64,000 bases of DNA from Dermanyssus gallinae (lineage: Eukaryota; Arthropoda; Arachnida; Mesostigmata; Dermanyssidae), in the NCBI GenBank assembly GCA_003439945.1, contig QVRM01002212.1, forward strand, positions 35,274 through 99,273. The letters run 5' to 3'. This document shows positions 42,540 to 55,769 of this stretch, one piece after another (position 1 is the first letter of the stretch; the number at the start of each line of letters is the position of its first letter). A model generated the notes under the pieces. That model saw only the letters and a program-made list of their open reading frames with translations. It ran no database searches and was not told the DNA's origin. The position numbers were made by a program, and so were the translations under genes.

Positions 42540-45360
42540 CGTTGCTGTATTATTGAGCCAACATTTTGAAAATGTTAGGCTGGTCTTAGCAGTGGATGAT
42601 ACTGTGCTGACACGCATCACTTTACAACCGAGGCAACGTATAGTGAACCAGTAGAAGATGTATCGCAGACTCAATTGAGGAGCTTGTTCTGTGTTCTCCA
42701 GAATTCCCAACAATCAACCAATTATACTCGCTGCGAATCTCAATTGCCACCTGTATATATCGTCGTCAAGAACATCTGCACTCATCGATGTTCTCTTCAC
42801 CAGTATGGCCGCTGGATATGTAGCGACACGTGAACTCCAATGCTCTTTGTAGATTATCGTCGACTCTCACCCAATGGCTCGCAAGTTGGTCCCGAGACGT
42901 CGACGATTGACGAACCCGTCTCTATTGATAGTTCGTTATAATTCGAAAAAGGGATCTAGTAACTTCTCTATAGGCACTTATAAGTTAGAGCAAGGTTCTC
43001 GGGGCTATTGGCCACGCAAAAAGGAATAAAGCCTTTGGTCCCGATTTTAATGACGCTACTCATATTTGCAATCTTCAGCAGATGTCTAAATTAGAACCGC
43101 GTCCCTCACCGCAATGTTATCGCGCAAGAGCAGCATAGATTTCGTAAGGGGAATCGGTCATGAGAGCATGCAAGGAATTACTATCCCAAGTGAAGAGAAG
43201 CCTAGGACGCCATAAATCTCGGGGATGGGTTCTATGTGCCTTATTTGTTGATCTGAAGTCTGCTTTTGACACTGATCCGCGTAGTACTAAATCCCAGAAG
43301 CTTGCTATTGCAGGTGTTGGCCCTATGACACTAACTCTAATCCTCCACGCAAACCCGATAATTTTTGACGACGCGATTGTGAGCATGAGCCAGTTATTCA
43401 GACCACTGGTGTTCAGGGTAACAATTTTAGCGCTCTGCCTTTTCTACTCTTCTCAGCGATCTGTCGACAATAAAAAAAAAACTTAGTTACTCCGCAACTA
43501 CGTCACGCAGCAGCATCACGTTGGTACGAAAATGGTGAACATTAAATTTGCTATTTCCTGAGAGTAGTCTGTTGGACGTACATTTTTAGCCGTAATGGCA
43601 ACATTTTACGATTTTGCACGTAAAGACGTTAACGTAAGGCATAACAACATATCGACTTTTTATGACTTTCCTTAATCTGGCTATTCGCCTTTTGCTACGC
43701 AAGCTAGCGAAGTATCTTTCATTATGCCAAATTTTCCGCCGACCACGCCGATATGGTCAAGGGTTTCTACGTGCGTAGACTGATTCTCCGGCAAATGTAG
43801 ATTGGCCACAACTATGTAGAAGAAAAAGGCAGAATAACTACTTTTATAGATTTTATTCTCACTCCTATCAGGATGTTTCCGCCCCCTCCTTTCATTGGGA
43901 CAAAATATTTTTGTGCCGAGTTTTACAAAACGTTAAAATGTGTACATCTTGTTATGAAAGACCCTGTCGATATCGGTGAGAGCAGCCACCGTCGCTTATT
44001 AGCAAACCGCCGTGTTTAAGGCTCTACTATTTTTTGAGTTTCAGTATCCAGGATGGCCCGATTGGATTTCTTCCCACTTCCGCTCGCTCCATTTGCTTAG
44101 TCTCTGTTCCGTTGATTAGTAGTGTTACCAAAAACCGTACAAATCAACCCGTCGCTGGCAATATATGTCTAGCAGGGTTTGAATTAGCTGCCGTCGATAC
44201 GGATGTAGTCCCACGGCTTTTAGTATCCTGTAGACCTGCCTCCCAACCTAGCTCACAAACTTATTAGGAGGCTGTTTCCCCCGGACCCCCCAGCACTCAG
44301 GCTGGCGACGAGAGGAATTAGACTTCTCCCCCCGCCACAATGAATAAAGTGAGAAGGGTCATCAAGTAAGTATCCCTGCAGAAACCATTAAATCCATCCT
44401 TATACAAAATCATGTTACTGTTTTTATGAATATGGTGGGGAGTCTTCCTCACCCCCCACTCCCAATGTTAAGATTATGCACATGATATACCTATCGTCAT
44501 TACGTTGCATAATGCCAGGGAGCTAGAGAAGATAGTACATAGCGCACTGCAAGACATTTCTATTTAGCTCACTCTGCGCGAACTTTGCCTAGTTCCTCAA
44601 AAAAACTGTGGTAATATTTCTGAAAGAGCAGTAGCGGCCTCTCTAACTCATGGATATAACATGCTTTCTCCAGCAAAGCCAAAATACTTGGGGGCACTCT
44701 TAGATATCGCCCTGACAAACACCCACGTGTGCACTACGAGGCAGCTAAGACCATCAAAACGATTGCAGATTGTTTAAGATTGCTGCCGCGCACACGGGTG
44801 CCTTCCTGACAACGGTAGTATATAGCATTATACTATACGCAGCTCCGGCGTCGCAGCGTAGGACTGCGCGGATTGCGTGCCGACTGTACTAAATGCAAAG
44901 GCCGTTAGCCCTCAAGATTGCAGGGGACAACAAGTCTGCGTTCACTGTTGCAGCCCAAGTATTATACCGGCAGATTCAATGGGGTCTACGGAGTCCGGAG
45001 GCCGCAGTCCGTCGAGCGGACACTTCGATCTCTCAGGAGGACGCACGAGCTATACTAGACGCTTCGAACAAAAGATGCATAGAGACCCAGGCAGGCAGGG
45101 CAGCCGAGTTTCTAGACCCCGTTCCATTATCCCTGATGTTAGGGAGTGGTTCAAAGGAAGGGGGCAGTGTACTACCCGCTGACCCAATTTCTTACGGGCC
45201 ATGGAATCTTCAGCAAACACCGGCATCGTATCGGACGTGCTCCGTCGCCCGTATGCACTTTCTGCGACTCAAAAGAAGAAGACTACGTCAAACACACCTT
45301 CGGACTATGGGCGGCATTCAGCGCGAGTACGCGGAGCTGACGCGGCCCTTAGACTAGGAA
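42540..45360 (+). mobile_element. R1-like LINE, broken and split
   Basis: Successive plus-strand pieces are in LINE order. An endonuclease-like piece reads QPIILAANLNCHLY (about 42717-42760). Reverse-transcriptase pieces follow: QHRFRKGNRS, then LCALFVDLKSAFDTDPR (43160-43300). After a ~500 bp interruption come YAHDIPIVI (a decayed YADD), KPKYLGALLDIALTNTHV, LALKIAGDNKSAFTVAAQV and finally LTQFLTGHGIFSKHRHRIG with CTFC and KHTF (45146-45340). The last block is the R1-clade C-terminus with its Cys/His motif. Many shifts and stops, so dead. Presence as one element is inferred from order and orientation. Confidence 0.6.
43485..43980 (-). repeat. Diverged single arm of the inverted-repeat family
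   Basis: Plus-strand TAGTTACTCCGCAACTACG, then GGTACGAAAATGGTGAACAT, and later TTCATTGGGACAAAATATTT. These resemble the right arm and the outer left segment of the inverted repeat at 37342-38288, in order. It lies between the two halves of the R1-like LINE, so it is probably an insertion into it. Confidence 0.45.
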
Positions 45361-45379
45361 AGCTTGTTAACAGGTAAAC

Positions 45380-46330
45380 AGATGGCGCCGGCCCTCTTAC
45401 ACGACACCCATAGCTGCCACATCATAAGGATTTTGCCGCGACTACCATTAAACGGAAACATGTGGTATAGGCTGCGATGTCCGCTCTTCCCACGCAACCC
45501 TATGGGAGAAGTAGGGGTTGAAGTAGTAGTAGTAGTAGTACATTTAAGGGACGAATTGATTTCTGCACTTCCTGTGGCAAGTAGAAGCCAGTGCGGGCTT
45601 CGCAGTTCGTATGCTGTTTACTGATAAAGCTTGCATAACACAAGACATATGACTCGCTAGCGTCGACGCCAGGAGCCCTTACCTGTGCGTCTGTGGGCTG
45701 GCATGGTGAACAACACCTCACATATACTTCCTGAAACGTTGTATAGAGAAGCATACTGCACACTTGCGTAAATGCCATCAGGGCCGTTGAAAAGCGTTAC
45801 AGAAGGTGTTTGCGGGAGCGCCTGATTGCAGCATGACGGAGCGCTACCGCACTCGACCGCTGCGGTACAGAATTACTATAACTTCGAGACTAGGTGGATT
45901 GGCAAAGGCGGGCCACCGATCGCTTGGCAACCGCGATCGCCCGACATAGCAAGTATTAGTTTTTTCGTAGGGGTCACCTGAGACTCTCGTCTACGAGACC
46001 TTGATCGGGTCACGTGATGAGCTGGCCTCCAGAATAACTTATCTTACGGTATGCTTAGTTTCTGTATGAAAACTAATTGCCTTGCTACAAAAAATCGCCT
46101 TGAATTAGCTTGTGTCGAATATGAGGTACAAACGCACGGAATAGCGACAAGTTGCGCAAGGGTGACCCCTATGTACGCATCTGAAGAGCATACTCCTTGT
46201 CTGTATATGCAAGTATGTTTCCTTTTATTGGTCTACCCTTGTATACAAATATCTAAACATTCAAGTTTCGAACGTGGTTTACTCATCGGAACTGCATTTT
46301 GCAATGTTTAAGTTCTCGATAAACAAAAAT
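45380..46330. other. No recognised gene
   Basis: An (AGT)n run lies at 45520-45540. Open frames on both strands show no known domain. Confidence 0.4.
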
Positions 46331-46334
46331 GGTT

Positions 46335-48765
46335 ACAAAATAAATCAAACACCGAGACAAAAGTCACACTCGACAATATTTCAAAGAATGCTTTGAATAA
46401 TAACACACAATACGTAATCACAATAAGTATCAATACAATAATTTCTATACAGCGTTTGTTACAATGCACAGCAGTAAATGAGGCAACACGCTCTCACATA
46501 TAGGCGCAAATGAATTGATTGATGATGAATTGACTCATACAGCATCTATATAGTACACAACGACACCATGTAAAAACACACTGATAAATTAGAAACTTTT
46601 TTAATCTGGGAAGGTGATCCCTTATAAAAAGCACTAATAACCCCGATTTAGGATATAAGTAGATCACCGGCCTGATTCAGACTGTGAAATTAAAAGGCAT
46701 GTTTTTACTTCGCGAGCAAAGATGTGCTTCGATGTGAGACATCTAATATTTTTAGGAATGCAAGTCCAAGTTTTGGGCAGGCGGCATGCAAGTGAGGGTT
46801 GACTAGACTTCAAGGATACTGAGGGTACTTCGAAAATTGTCGCACGCCTAGCTGATATCCGATTTGAGGTAGGAATTCGTAAAAACGCAATCTCCGCGGG
46901 TACAATACCTCGCGAAATTTGATATGCTAGCATAGAAGCCCGCAGCGTGTAAATGTTTTCCACCTTGAGTAGGTTATATCGATTATATAAATCATGGACT
47001 GAATCTGTTCGTCTCCTAGAAAAAAATGCTCTAAGTGCCTCATTCTGTATTACTCCGACTCTCAGGAGAATTCCGGCATATTCACCACCCCAGAAAAGAA
47101 TACCATAGCATAGTACTGATAAGAACACGGTCTTGTACACCAGAAGTAAACTCTCTGTGGGGACCCCAATCAATTTCATTCTGCGCAGCACCGATGTCAC
47201 AGCATAGCACTTGAGTGCAATCTATTCTATGTGGGGATGCCACTTCATGTTTTCCTAAAGAGCGAGCCCAGGCACCTGGCTGTCTGCGAGAGCTCAATGT
47301 TCCGTAGCTCGAGTAGTTGGTTGTTAGGCAAAATTAGTTTTATCGGCATTGGCAACTAAACCAAAAGTATTAAAAATGCCAATTGAATTGTAAACTTTTA
47401 GGAGGGACTGGTGCAAATCTACATACAAATTTCGAATATTAACTCCGAAGAGTAGTTTCGTGTCATCAGCAAAAGCTATAGTAGAACCAAGATTTAGCTT
47501 CTGAATTCTTAATAGGATAAAATTAAGATAGGAAACATAAATGGCCCGAGAACCGAGCCTTGAGGGGACCTATATCAACCTGTTTTCACGAGGATTCTAT
47601 TTGCCCAGTTCAAACCACTTGCCTCCGTCCTGAAAGATAGGACCTAATCCAAACAACAGCCGGCACGGAACAGCCGAGCTGAGCGAGCATCTGGAACCGG
47701 AAGGAATGGTCAAGGCAATTAAAAGCAGCCGACACGTCAAGAAAGACCGCAAGACAAAACTTGTTTGCCTCTACCGAATCAGACACCCGCTGCCATAAAT
47801 AGGCCAGCGCTAGGTCAGTCGACGTACCTCCGCGAAAGCCGAAGTGGTTGGGTGATAGGAAATTATCGACTCTAAGTGTCGATTTAGCCTGAACAACACC
47901 ACTTTCTCAATTATCTATGAGATATAGTCAACGACAGATATCGGTCTGTAATTTGCTGCGCGGTTTTGTTTACCCTTTTTCTTGAATAAAGGAATTATCG
48001 CCGTATCGTTCAACCGTGTCGCGAAGCTTCCGGACTCAAACGAGCGATTTATAATGGAAGTCAGAGGTCCTGCAAACGAAAAAGCTGATAGCTTTAACAA
48101 TTTTGCAGGCTCACCCATGACACCTCGGCTCCAGTTTGCCTTGAGACTGGGGAGGACACCAAGAACCTCGGAGAGAGAGACGGGAGAGAGTGAAAATGCA
48201 ATATTATTTCGTTTCCAGACCTTATCAAGTAAAGTTTCCAGATTCCTGTTCTTCTCGAGGTGAGCGATCGTAGTATTATCTAACGTAGCAAAGTGATGGT
48301 TTAGCTTATCTGCAATTTCCACTGGATCTTCCAAAGTTTTATTATCGCCAACTATTAACGCGGACGGTAAGTCCACTGCGTCACGTCGCCTGCCACAGGG
48401 TCCGTTGATGAATTTAGCGGAGTTTAGCGGAGTCGTCACGCAAGAATTCGTAACGATGTCGATAGAGTGCTGTCCTCGCAGCGCTGATAGCATTGAGCGG
48501 CGACGGTTGTTTATATAGGGGGTCTTTGCGTCTACCGAATTTATCTTACGATGTCTGCGGTACAACTTATTAACCTTGCGGCGCAGCCGCAGTAAACCTG
48601 GAGAGAAGGGAAACTGACACTCCTTACCCGAACTGTCAGAGTCAGGAAGGTCTACGGGGTCAAATGACTTTTAGTATCTAAGAAGCAGTATAGTATTAAA
48701 AGCGTGAAGTGCAGAATTTAAATTGACTGCATCATTCACTGTTGATTGGAATAAAACCCTACAAT
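46335..48765 (-). mobile_element. LINE family A (CR1/jockey group), copy 2
   Basis: On the minus strand: a linker/RT N-terminus frame (48565-47915, 216 residues) with LFKKKGKQNRAANYRPISVV; the catalytic STIAFADDTKLLFG near 47475; and a post-RT frame (47200-46664, 178 residues) with VYKTVFLSVLCYGILFWGG. The 3' UTR ends CTCGGTGTTTGATTTATTTTG near 46340. The endonuclease is not recognised upstream of 48765, so the copy is 5'-truncated or replaced there. The FADD catalytic box is intact, but frameshifts separate the blocks. Confidence 0.8.
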
Positions 48766-48767
48766 AC

Positions 48768-48769
<2 letters not shown>

Positions 48770-48805
<36 letters not shown>

Positions 48806-50275
48806 TTAAATATTTAACGAATAACAGGAGAATTCTCATAAACATGCAGCCATCGCTGGCTGGGTAGTGTAAGACTCCGGGGATAGATGAACTTTCTAAT
48901 CAAGTTACATCAAACTCACCACCTCACGAACTACCTTCGCAGAACTACTCCACATCAAGAGGACTTTATTGAGTGTTACATCATGTGAGCTGTCATCCAA
49001 ACAGAGAGACGTTTTTACATGTGTGCTGGAAAATCTCAGAAGTTGACCGGCAATTTCCTTGGCTCGTAAAATTATTTCAAAAGTTGATGAGACTCTAACC
49101 CAGTTGCCCGTCTTAAGTCTCTTTAATAAGTGCAAATAGTTTTCACTTAATGTTCCCTGTAAGGTTGCTGGTAGATTGCCTCTAGGCTTTCGCCGAGCCC
49201 TACAAATCAATATTTTGTGAATCAGCATCGAAGCAATTGCAGAGCGGGCTTGAAACCTTTCCTATTCTGTAGAAGTCACCTTGAATACCGCCATGTCGAT
49301 TAAGTAATTGTGTTGTAGTAAATTTTGTTCTTATATTGACTATCCAATTTATTTATGGCCATTAGGACTCTAACATAGCCTGGGTGACCTTTCCTCAATA
49401 GAGCCCCATTCAGACTGCCACTTCCTGAGAGTTGCCTGTCTCTCAGGCTCTTTTTTATAGTAGGATGTCTCCTATAGTACCCGGCGTTAATTAGGCCTTC
49501 AGATCTCACGGGACTGTACCAGATAGAACTATTTCAGCAGAGGACGCAGGCTGTGCTGTATACTCCTTGGTGCTTTTTTATTTGTATTCAGCAGTACTCA
49601 TTCGTCAGTAGTGGTCTGTGACAGGTATGACGCCAATCTGGGAACACGTATCCGCTCAGCAGCTTTTCGCTCGCGACAAAGTGAAGGCAACGTTTTTAAG
49701 AGAGTTTTAGGGCCTCCCTAGAGACGCAGAAAACAGGCTAACTTATAGTCTGTCGAGGAGGACACCATTCATCGAGAATCTGGTAAACCGCTTTTTATTT
49801 TTGACTAAGGCGTCACTACGAGAGTTTCGTAGGAACGTTGAGCAGAAGATGAGATAAATGCCAGAAGCGTTCTACAAAATACCGACAATGTTGTACAATG
49901 CATGGATGGAATCGCTCGTCGAGTAGTGTCGCGTTCTCACCGGCCTTTTTCTCCATAGGTTTTACCACAAACTATGCCATCAGGCTTCATAAACTTTCCT
50001 ATAAGTGTCGCTGCACATTGTGCGGCCTTATTTGCACCCAATATTATCATAAAGCATGTCGGTCAGCGCCAGCTATACGTGTGTTGGGTCAGTTGCATGT
50101 TCCGGAGATGAATTTACAACATATCTTACATATGTTCAAATATTAATAAAAACAAATGCCGTTTCTGAGATTTATTAATCGCGTATAATATAATTAACAA
50201 TACCGTGGTGATGTAATAATAATAAATTCTCCGGAAAATTCATCTCTATGCGAGATCAAGTCACAGGCAGTTTGG
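48770..50275. other. No recognised gene
   Basis: Starts with a (TA)n tract (48770-48801). A minus-strand open frame at 48905-49228 (107 residues) has no recognisable domain; by position and strand it might be upstream sequence of LINE family A. Confidence 0.35.
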
Positions 50276-50279
50276 TTGA

Positions 50280-50770
50280 GGCTCTTGGAACTTCACCAAA
50301 AGAAGAAGAAAGAAGAATCTTAAAGGGAATGATCGGCCCTGTTACCCGATCAACATGCTCGTTTACTTACTGATCGAGCTGACAATGACTCTACTAGGGC
50401 TCGGCTTAGGGCAACCTCTGCAAAGCATGCAAGCAATTGGCTACACGCCCTACCCAGTGCATCATTAGGAACCTTAATGGATGATGCCACTACGTGAATA
50501 TGTGTTGGCCTCCGACTTGATACGCCGCTCGTCCACCCTCACATATGCCGAAGCGGGGAGCCGGTGGGCATTAGAGCTCACCACGCTCTATCTTGTGCTC
50601 TCAGTGAAGGTCGTCGACTACGTCGTGCGGCTATTAATGACAACATAGCAAGGACCCTGAGAACGGCAGCCTAATGCCGCACAATTCTTACGCTAGGGAC
50701 TTTCCGTTGGCGTCCAGTGGGGCATTGCAATCCCAATTTTGAGATCGCTTGCCGAATAGTGCAGACCAGG
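50280..50770 (+). mobile_element. R2-like LINE C-terminal fragment
   Basis: The plus strand reads SNWLHALPSASLGTLMDD and, after shifts, GLRLDTPLVHPHIC and HHALSCALSEGRRRRRAAIN. The first two blocks match WLHAIPCARIGILIDD and GLRLETDIVYTHTC in the nested element at 60190-60310. The Cys/His spacing is the usual zinc-knuckle between RT and the C-terminal domain. A dead fragment. Confidence 0.55.
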
Positions 50771-50779
50771 TCTGTAGGG

Positions 50780-51064
50780 CTAGGGTGAAAATTAACACGC
50801 TCACTTACACAAGATTGCAATATGAATTGATGAATAAACTATGCATTTTACTATATACACATACGCTTACATAATAGTAATAAATATACATTTAATAACA
50901 GCATTTTTTTTTGCGGTTTCGATATCTACTATACGTTGAATAGCACGCTTACGTCTTACAAGGAAGGCGATGGTCGCAGAAGAAAGCAGCGGGTATGTCT
51001 GTCGGCACACTGATACCCAGTGATTTAATAAGCAATTACCAAAACACGAAAAACGCAGAGATTG

Positions 51065-51106
<42 letters not shown>

Positions 51107-51790
51107 TTTACGCAATAGATTACAAGCTCCCATGAACTGGACATTTTATTGTTTTTAACTGGGTTTAGATAAATTGTTTGTACTTTTTATTTTACATAGT
51201 CTTATACTCCGGCAAACTATGCTTATTTACGCTATGAAAGGCATTCCCACAAACCAGTAGTACCAGCAGGCAAAACCAAATAAGGCTTTGACCCTATTAT
51301 TTTAATACTTGCGTGTCCGTAAAAAGATCGTCTTTTCTTTGGTTCCGTATGACGGTTAAGCGTCAACGGTGCTATTGGGATGAAAACAGACCACCGATTA
51401 CTCCTAAACTGCTGTTTCTTTTTGACAAGGTAGCTATCGAAACGGATTTTTACTGTATTAGCCAACAACCTCTAAACAACAAAATATAGAAACGGGTACG
51501 GAAGTGAAATGTATCATTTGGTGTCTTTTAACATTTGCATAATTTACTTAAGGTATACCTGCATGCCGAACATTTAGCCGAATAAAATAAGCTTTTGAAT
51601 ACTCATTGCATGAGGTTTGTGGTCGTACACGATTCAGTGCTGTCGAAAACTAAACTTACGTCTGAGCAACAGATATGTTCGACCAGAAATGCCAAAACGA
51701 AATTGGTCAAGAAAGTAACGCTCTGCAGGCAACTGCAGTGCGGCGCTGATGGAACTAGAGCGCCTGTTGCTTAACTAGTCATCGGCTAAA
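50780..51790. other. No recognised gene
   Basis: AT-rich with a (TA)n tract at 51069-51102. The minus-strand frames 50867-51133 and 51232-51468 show no known domain. Confidence 0.4.
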
Positions 51791-51795
51791 CTAGA

Positions 51796-51990
51796 ATAGA
51801 ATAGAAAACGCCTTTATTTACCGAATAAAGGGTAAGAAGGAAAGCTAGGTGGGCAAGGACGCTCCCAAAACCTCCTTGTTGTGCAATTCTCTGGCTACAC
51901 GCCAGGCGAACATATAATTGACTAGTTTCAAGTCTTGGAATACATTTTGGTAAAAACATTATTTGACTTCTGCGATTTATAATGCGACTA
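51796..51990 (-). mobile_element. CR1-like LINE 3' end
   Basis: It shares the terminus AATAAAGGCGTTTTCTATTC and the preceding segment with 19028-19200, and on the opposite strand with 12520-12640. No open frame remains. Confidence 0.6.
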
Positions 51991-52360
51991 TAATGGCGGA
52001 GCAGCAGATCAATACTTCACTAACAACACGAGGCCATCTGCGAATAGCAAACTGGAATAGTGGTACACACCATTAGCACCCTACTTTACCTAGACAGTAA
52101 TTGCAGAGACCAAAATAGCTAGCTTGTATAGCCATTAGAGGGGTACACGCACGCACACCGAGAAACCCTAACAGCTATGAACGGATACAGACTTGAAATC
52201 AGAAAAATTAATAGAAATATGCTTTTTGATTTCGCCCCCTGAGTTTAAACTAAACTTTGTTCAACAGAGAGTAGTTTAGGTGCCATGTTTATGTTTTCGA
52301 ATTCTCATCTTGATAAATAAGGCCGATGAAGGGAATTTTTATTGTATCTGGGCGCAAGTT

Positions 52361-52430
52361 TTTCAATTCAATTCAAACGCACCTTTATTTTGTCAAAGGG
52401 AACAACAGTTTTGATGATGATGATGATAAA
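52361..52430 (-). mobile_element. CR1-type LINE 3' tail
   Basis: On the minus strand TTGACAAAATAAAGGTGCGT then TTGAATTGAATTGAA, the same tail as at 34860-34920. A short GAT triplet run follows. Confidence 0.55.
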
Positions 52431-54088
52431 TAGATGCAGGGTGTTTGTCACGGGTGTTTTGTTTGCGGCCAGATCCCCTACTAGTGTGTCAAACTAACAA
52501 CGTCTCTTTCGAACACAAATTTAAAGACGAGATGAGTGCGGTGGCACGATACAGAGAACATCGACGCGAAGGCGAAAACGTAACCGTTTCGCGGACCTCT
52601 CATAGGCACACGACATCTCAAAACCCGTATGGAACTGTCATTTTTGGCAAATGACCCTGTCACTAGACACTCTTTGGCAGGACACTGCGTTTCTATTTCG
52701 TTTGTCGCTCTTCGCCCTGTATATATAGTATATACAATGTATTGCTTTCTCTCGTTCACTCTTACCCCCACCCACCCACCCGCCGTATCTCTCACAACTT
52801 TAGAGACACCGTCGTTTTGCTCATTGGTTTTTCGAGCCTTCGGTTCATGGGGGTTTCGTTCGGCGGCGGGGGGGGGGGGGGGTGACGTTCCTTCGGTCGA
52901 TCTCCACCATCAGAAGCGCCTCAGCAGTGAGATGACAGACGATGGGGGAGAGTCGTCGTTGTTGTCGTCCCCGTCGTCGGGTTTCTTCCGTTGGCGACTC
53001 AACCTAACCTAGACGTTTTTCTGGTTTGTGTAGCCGGGTTGCTCACACGACCATGGCAAATGACTAACGGCCTAACTCACCGCACCGGTTCTTCCCGCGC
53101 ACCGGCCGTCCCTACGGGATCCGCTGGGTTGTGTGAGTCGCACGTGGAAAGAGGATCTACCCAAAGAAAGACACAGAGGTAGATAGAGAGATATCTGATA
53201 TATAAATAGAGAAAGAGAGAGTGATAGAGTGTGTGTGTGTGTGTGAGAGAGAGAGAGGCAAAGAGAAAGACTCTCTGCGTAACAGGATGACAAAGAGTAC
53301 TTGCGGTACGCGAGAAACCGCATGAGAAAAATATCGAGAAAATGACGCAGCGAGACGTCGATGGTCAGGACGAAAAAGAGAACAGCGCTCAAACGGCAAT
53401 CGGCTGAGAGAAGCGGCAGGCGGCGGCAACGCAAAATTTTCAAAGCGAATCTAGGAGTAAAATGAATGAAGGTTTGGAAAGAATGGAGGGGGGTCTTGGG
53501 GCTTTCCACTGCTTCAGTGTCTAATTCCCAGCAGGCGACCGTGGTGGGGCTGAGGCAGGCTGTGTGCGAGCACAAAGACGACGACGAAGATATAGTAATT
53601 GTTCGACGGGGCCGCATATAGTAATTGTTCGAAAATGAACCACCGGCGATGACCCTGTCAGAGGGCGATATACGGGCACCCACTGACAGGGCCAGGGCCT
53701 GGCGCGAACTGAGGCTACCGATCAGCGAACTATAACAACAATTGACTTTTCGGCCTTTTCGTCTTCACGACGATCCGAATATGTCATGTATAGCGCACGT
53801 AAACAGAAGTTCAGTACGTGCGTGAAACAGAAAATCGTGTGTTAACGCAGCGCGGTGCTCCCTACCTCCCTAAGGTATTCGCTTTTAGCGCCCCCCCCCC
53901 CGTACCCGTACCCGACTCGTACCCGACATCACACTCGTTGTGATGATAATACATACATACATATTGTTTATTTCGAAATAACTTTGCATTTCAAGATGGT
54001 ACATCATTACAATGCAGACAGTTGTCATTATTTACACCTTGGACACTTCAATGACCGTCCCACCGTTGTGATGATAATCTAGTAAAGT

Positions 54089-54262
54089 TTTCAGGCTGAC
54101 CCTCAGCCATGATTTAACGCCCACGGAACTGTTTTTCACATAGCTTCATAGACGGACCCCCATAAATACAAATGTGCAACGGTGGGACTCGAAACCCGCG
54201 CACCTATGTGTCTCCTCCGGTTGCGAGGCGCAGACCTAATCCACCACGCCACCGGGCTCGAC
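54089..54262 (-). mobile_element. tRNA-derived SINE, copy 3
   Basis: Head, B-box region (GGGTTTCGAGTCC on the minus strand) and body as in copies 1-2. It is flanked by an imperfect ~16 bp direct repeat: GTGATGATAATCTAGT before and GTAATGATAGTCTAGT after. Confidence 0.75.
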
Positions 54263-54310
54263 GTAATGATAGTCTAGTGGTCATAACTAAGCAGGTGATA
54301 AAAGTCCTCA

Positions 54311-54478
54311 TCGAGCGCGGTGGTGGCGTGATGCATTCGTGTGTGAGCCCAAGAGGCACATAGGTGCACGGAGTTCGATTCCCGCCGTTGCACATATTCG
54401 TGGGGTCCGTCTTGCGAAGCAGTGCGAAAGCAATTCCGTAAACGTTAAATGTTGACTGAGTGTTAGCCCGAGAAAAAA
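54311..54478 (+). mobile_element. tRNA-derived SINE, copy 4 (inverted to copy 3)
   Basis: Plus-strand head TCGAGCGCGGTGGTGGCGTG, B-box region GGAGTTCGATTCC, and body ending GTGTTAGCCCGAGAAAAAA. It is more diverged than copy 3, from which it is separated by only 48 bp, head to head. Confidence 0.7.
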
Positions 54479-55474
54479 GGTAAATACAATTCTGTCGGAA
54501 TAGCTGACTCAAAGCTCGATCTAGTAATCACTAATGACAGCATCGATGAAACGAATGACGGGTACAGGCTGTTCCAAACCGACTTTTCCGATTCGTGGTA
54601 GTGTTGCTCGTCGAATGCCTTGTCTGCGTTCAGTCTGTTACTTTATATGTTTTCTTGTAGGTGTTTTACACTAATGGTGTGAAAAAAAAAAAACAGGCAC
54701 TGGTAGTGTAACAATTGGCCATGTTGACCCGTTGACTTTGAACATTGCGTGCGAAGTATATAGTGCGTGTACGTAGTATTGTATGCACTGTATACCGAAA
54801 GCAACAATGTTTCACTATGTGTGAGTCTTCAATGGGAGTTTGCATACCGTCGAGGATACGGGTCATTGCGGCATCACCGCCAATCGAGTTATCGTCACCT
54901 ACCTCGTGATCGCGAGTCGATGAATAAAGTGCGACAACAATGGCGTTATGTGGACGACCGCGACCTAGCTGAATCCTCACCTCACCTCGCCTTCGTTCGG
55001 TGATGGTGGAAGCTGCGGTGAAATCCGACCTGACAACTGGCGGATAGAGGGGAGCTGATCGTCATTGCCCAGGGTGCGCTCTTTTTGAAGGGCCTGTTTG
55101 ACGGGCGGAATTTATGCCGGAAGCCGTTGGTGGGGTAAATCAACACCTCACGTCCCCTCCCCACCGACCTTTGATGGGCCTTTGAGGTTGATGAAGATCG
55201 GCGACAACAATGACGACGACGACGACGATGTCGAATGGGGCGACTGGGGTAAGCCGCTCTTGTTGCCAGCAGGATAGATAGCTATATGGAGGTCGGCTAA
55301 TGCTCGAATCAATCTGATTAAGCAGGTCAGCTGGGTCAGTCACGCCTGCTGAACATAGAGCGACGCCGACTAGAGTAACAACCCGAATGCGATACGAGAG
55401 TAGAGAGTCAAGTCAAGAAGTCGTCATCGTCGTTGGCGTCGTCGTGTGACAATTGGGAAGGGAGTCCATTGTAG

Positions 55475-55765
55475 CTGCCGGTACTACAGATTGAGGCAGC
55501 TCACCTGAAGGTTCGATGGTACGTGAACGCCGTCGCCACTACCGTGTTACTAGCGTGTTCAGTCATGTCTTTTGTCGTCATGTTTCTCGCCGTCTTTTCA
55601 CTCGCGTCGTTCTGTGTCGAACGAGGCCCATCCTTCCAAGCGAGCACTTCTCGAGGGGGACCCCGAAGGCCACCGCTCGTAAAGGCAGGGCCGCTTGGGG
55701 AGAGTAGTTGCGTTCGCTCGCCGGGTCAACGGGTGTTGACTAACGATGTTCATCTAGAATATTGA
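55475..55765 (+). other. Possible small ORF/exon with one membrane segment
   Basis: The plus frame is open from 55475 to a TGA at 55763 and encodes a strongly hydrophobic stretch (TTVLLACSVMSFVVMFLAVF) followed by a Pro/Gly/Arg-rich tail. There is no in-frame ATG before the hydrophobic stretch. CTACAG at 55484-55489 could be an acceptor, so it might be a terminal exon. No family recognised; chance is a real alternative in GC-rich DNA. Confidence 0.25.
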
Positions 55766-55769
55766 GGGG

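Noticed and set aside
53072..53683. 203-codon minus-strand ORF
   Set aside because: It is built from GA/GT simple repeats (Ser-Leu and Thr-His runs), with no domain or splice support.
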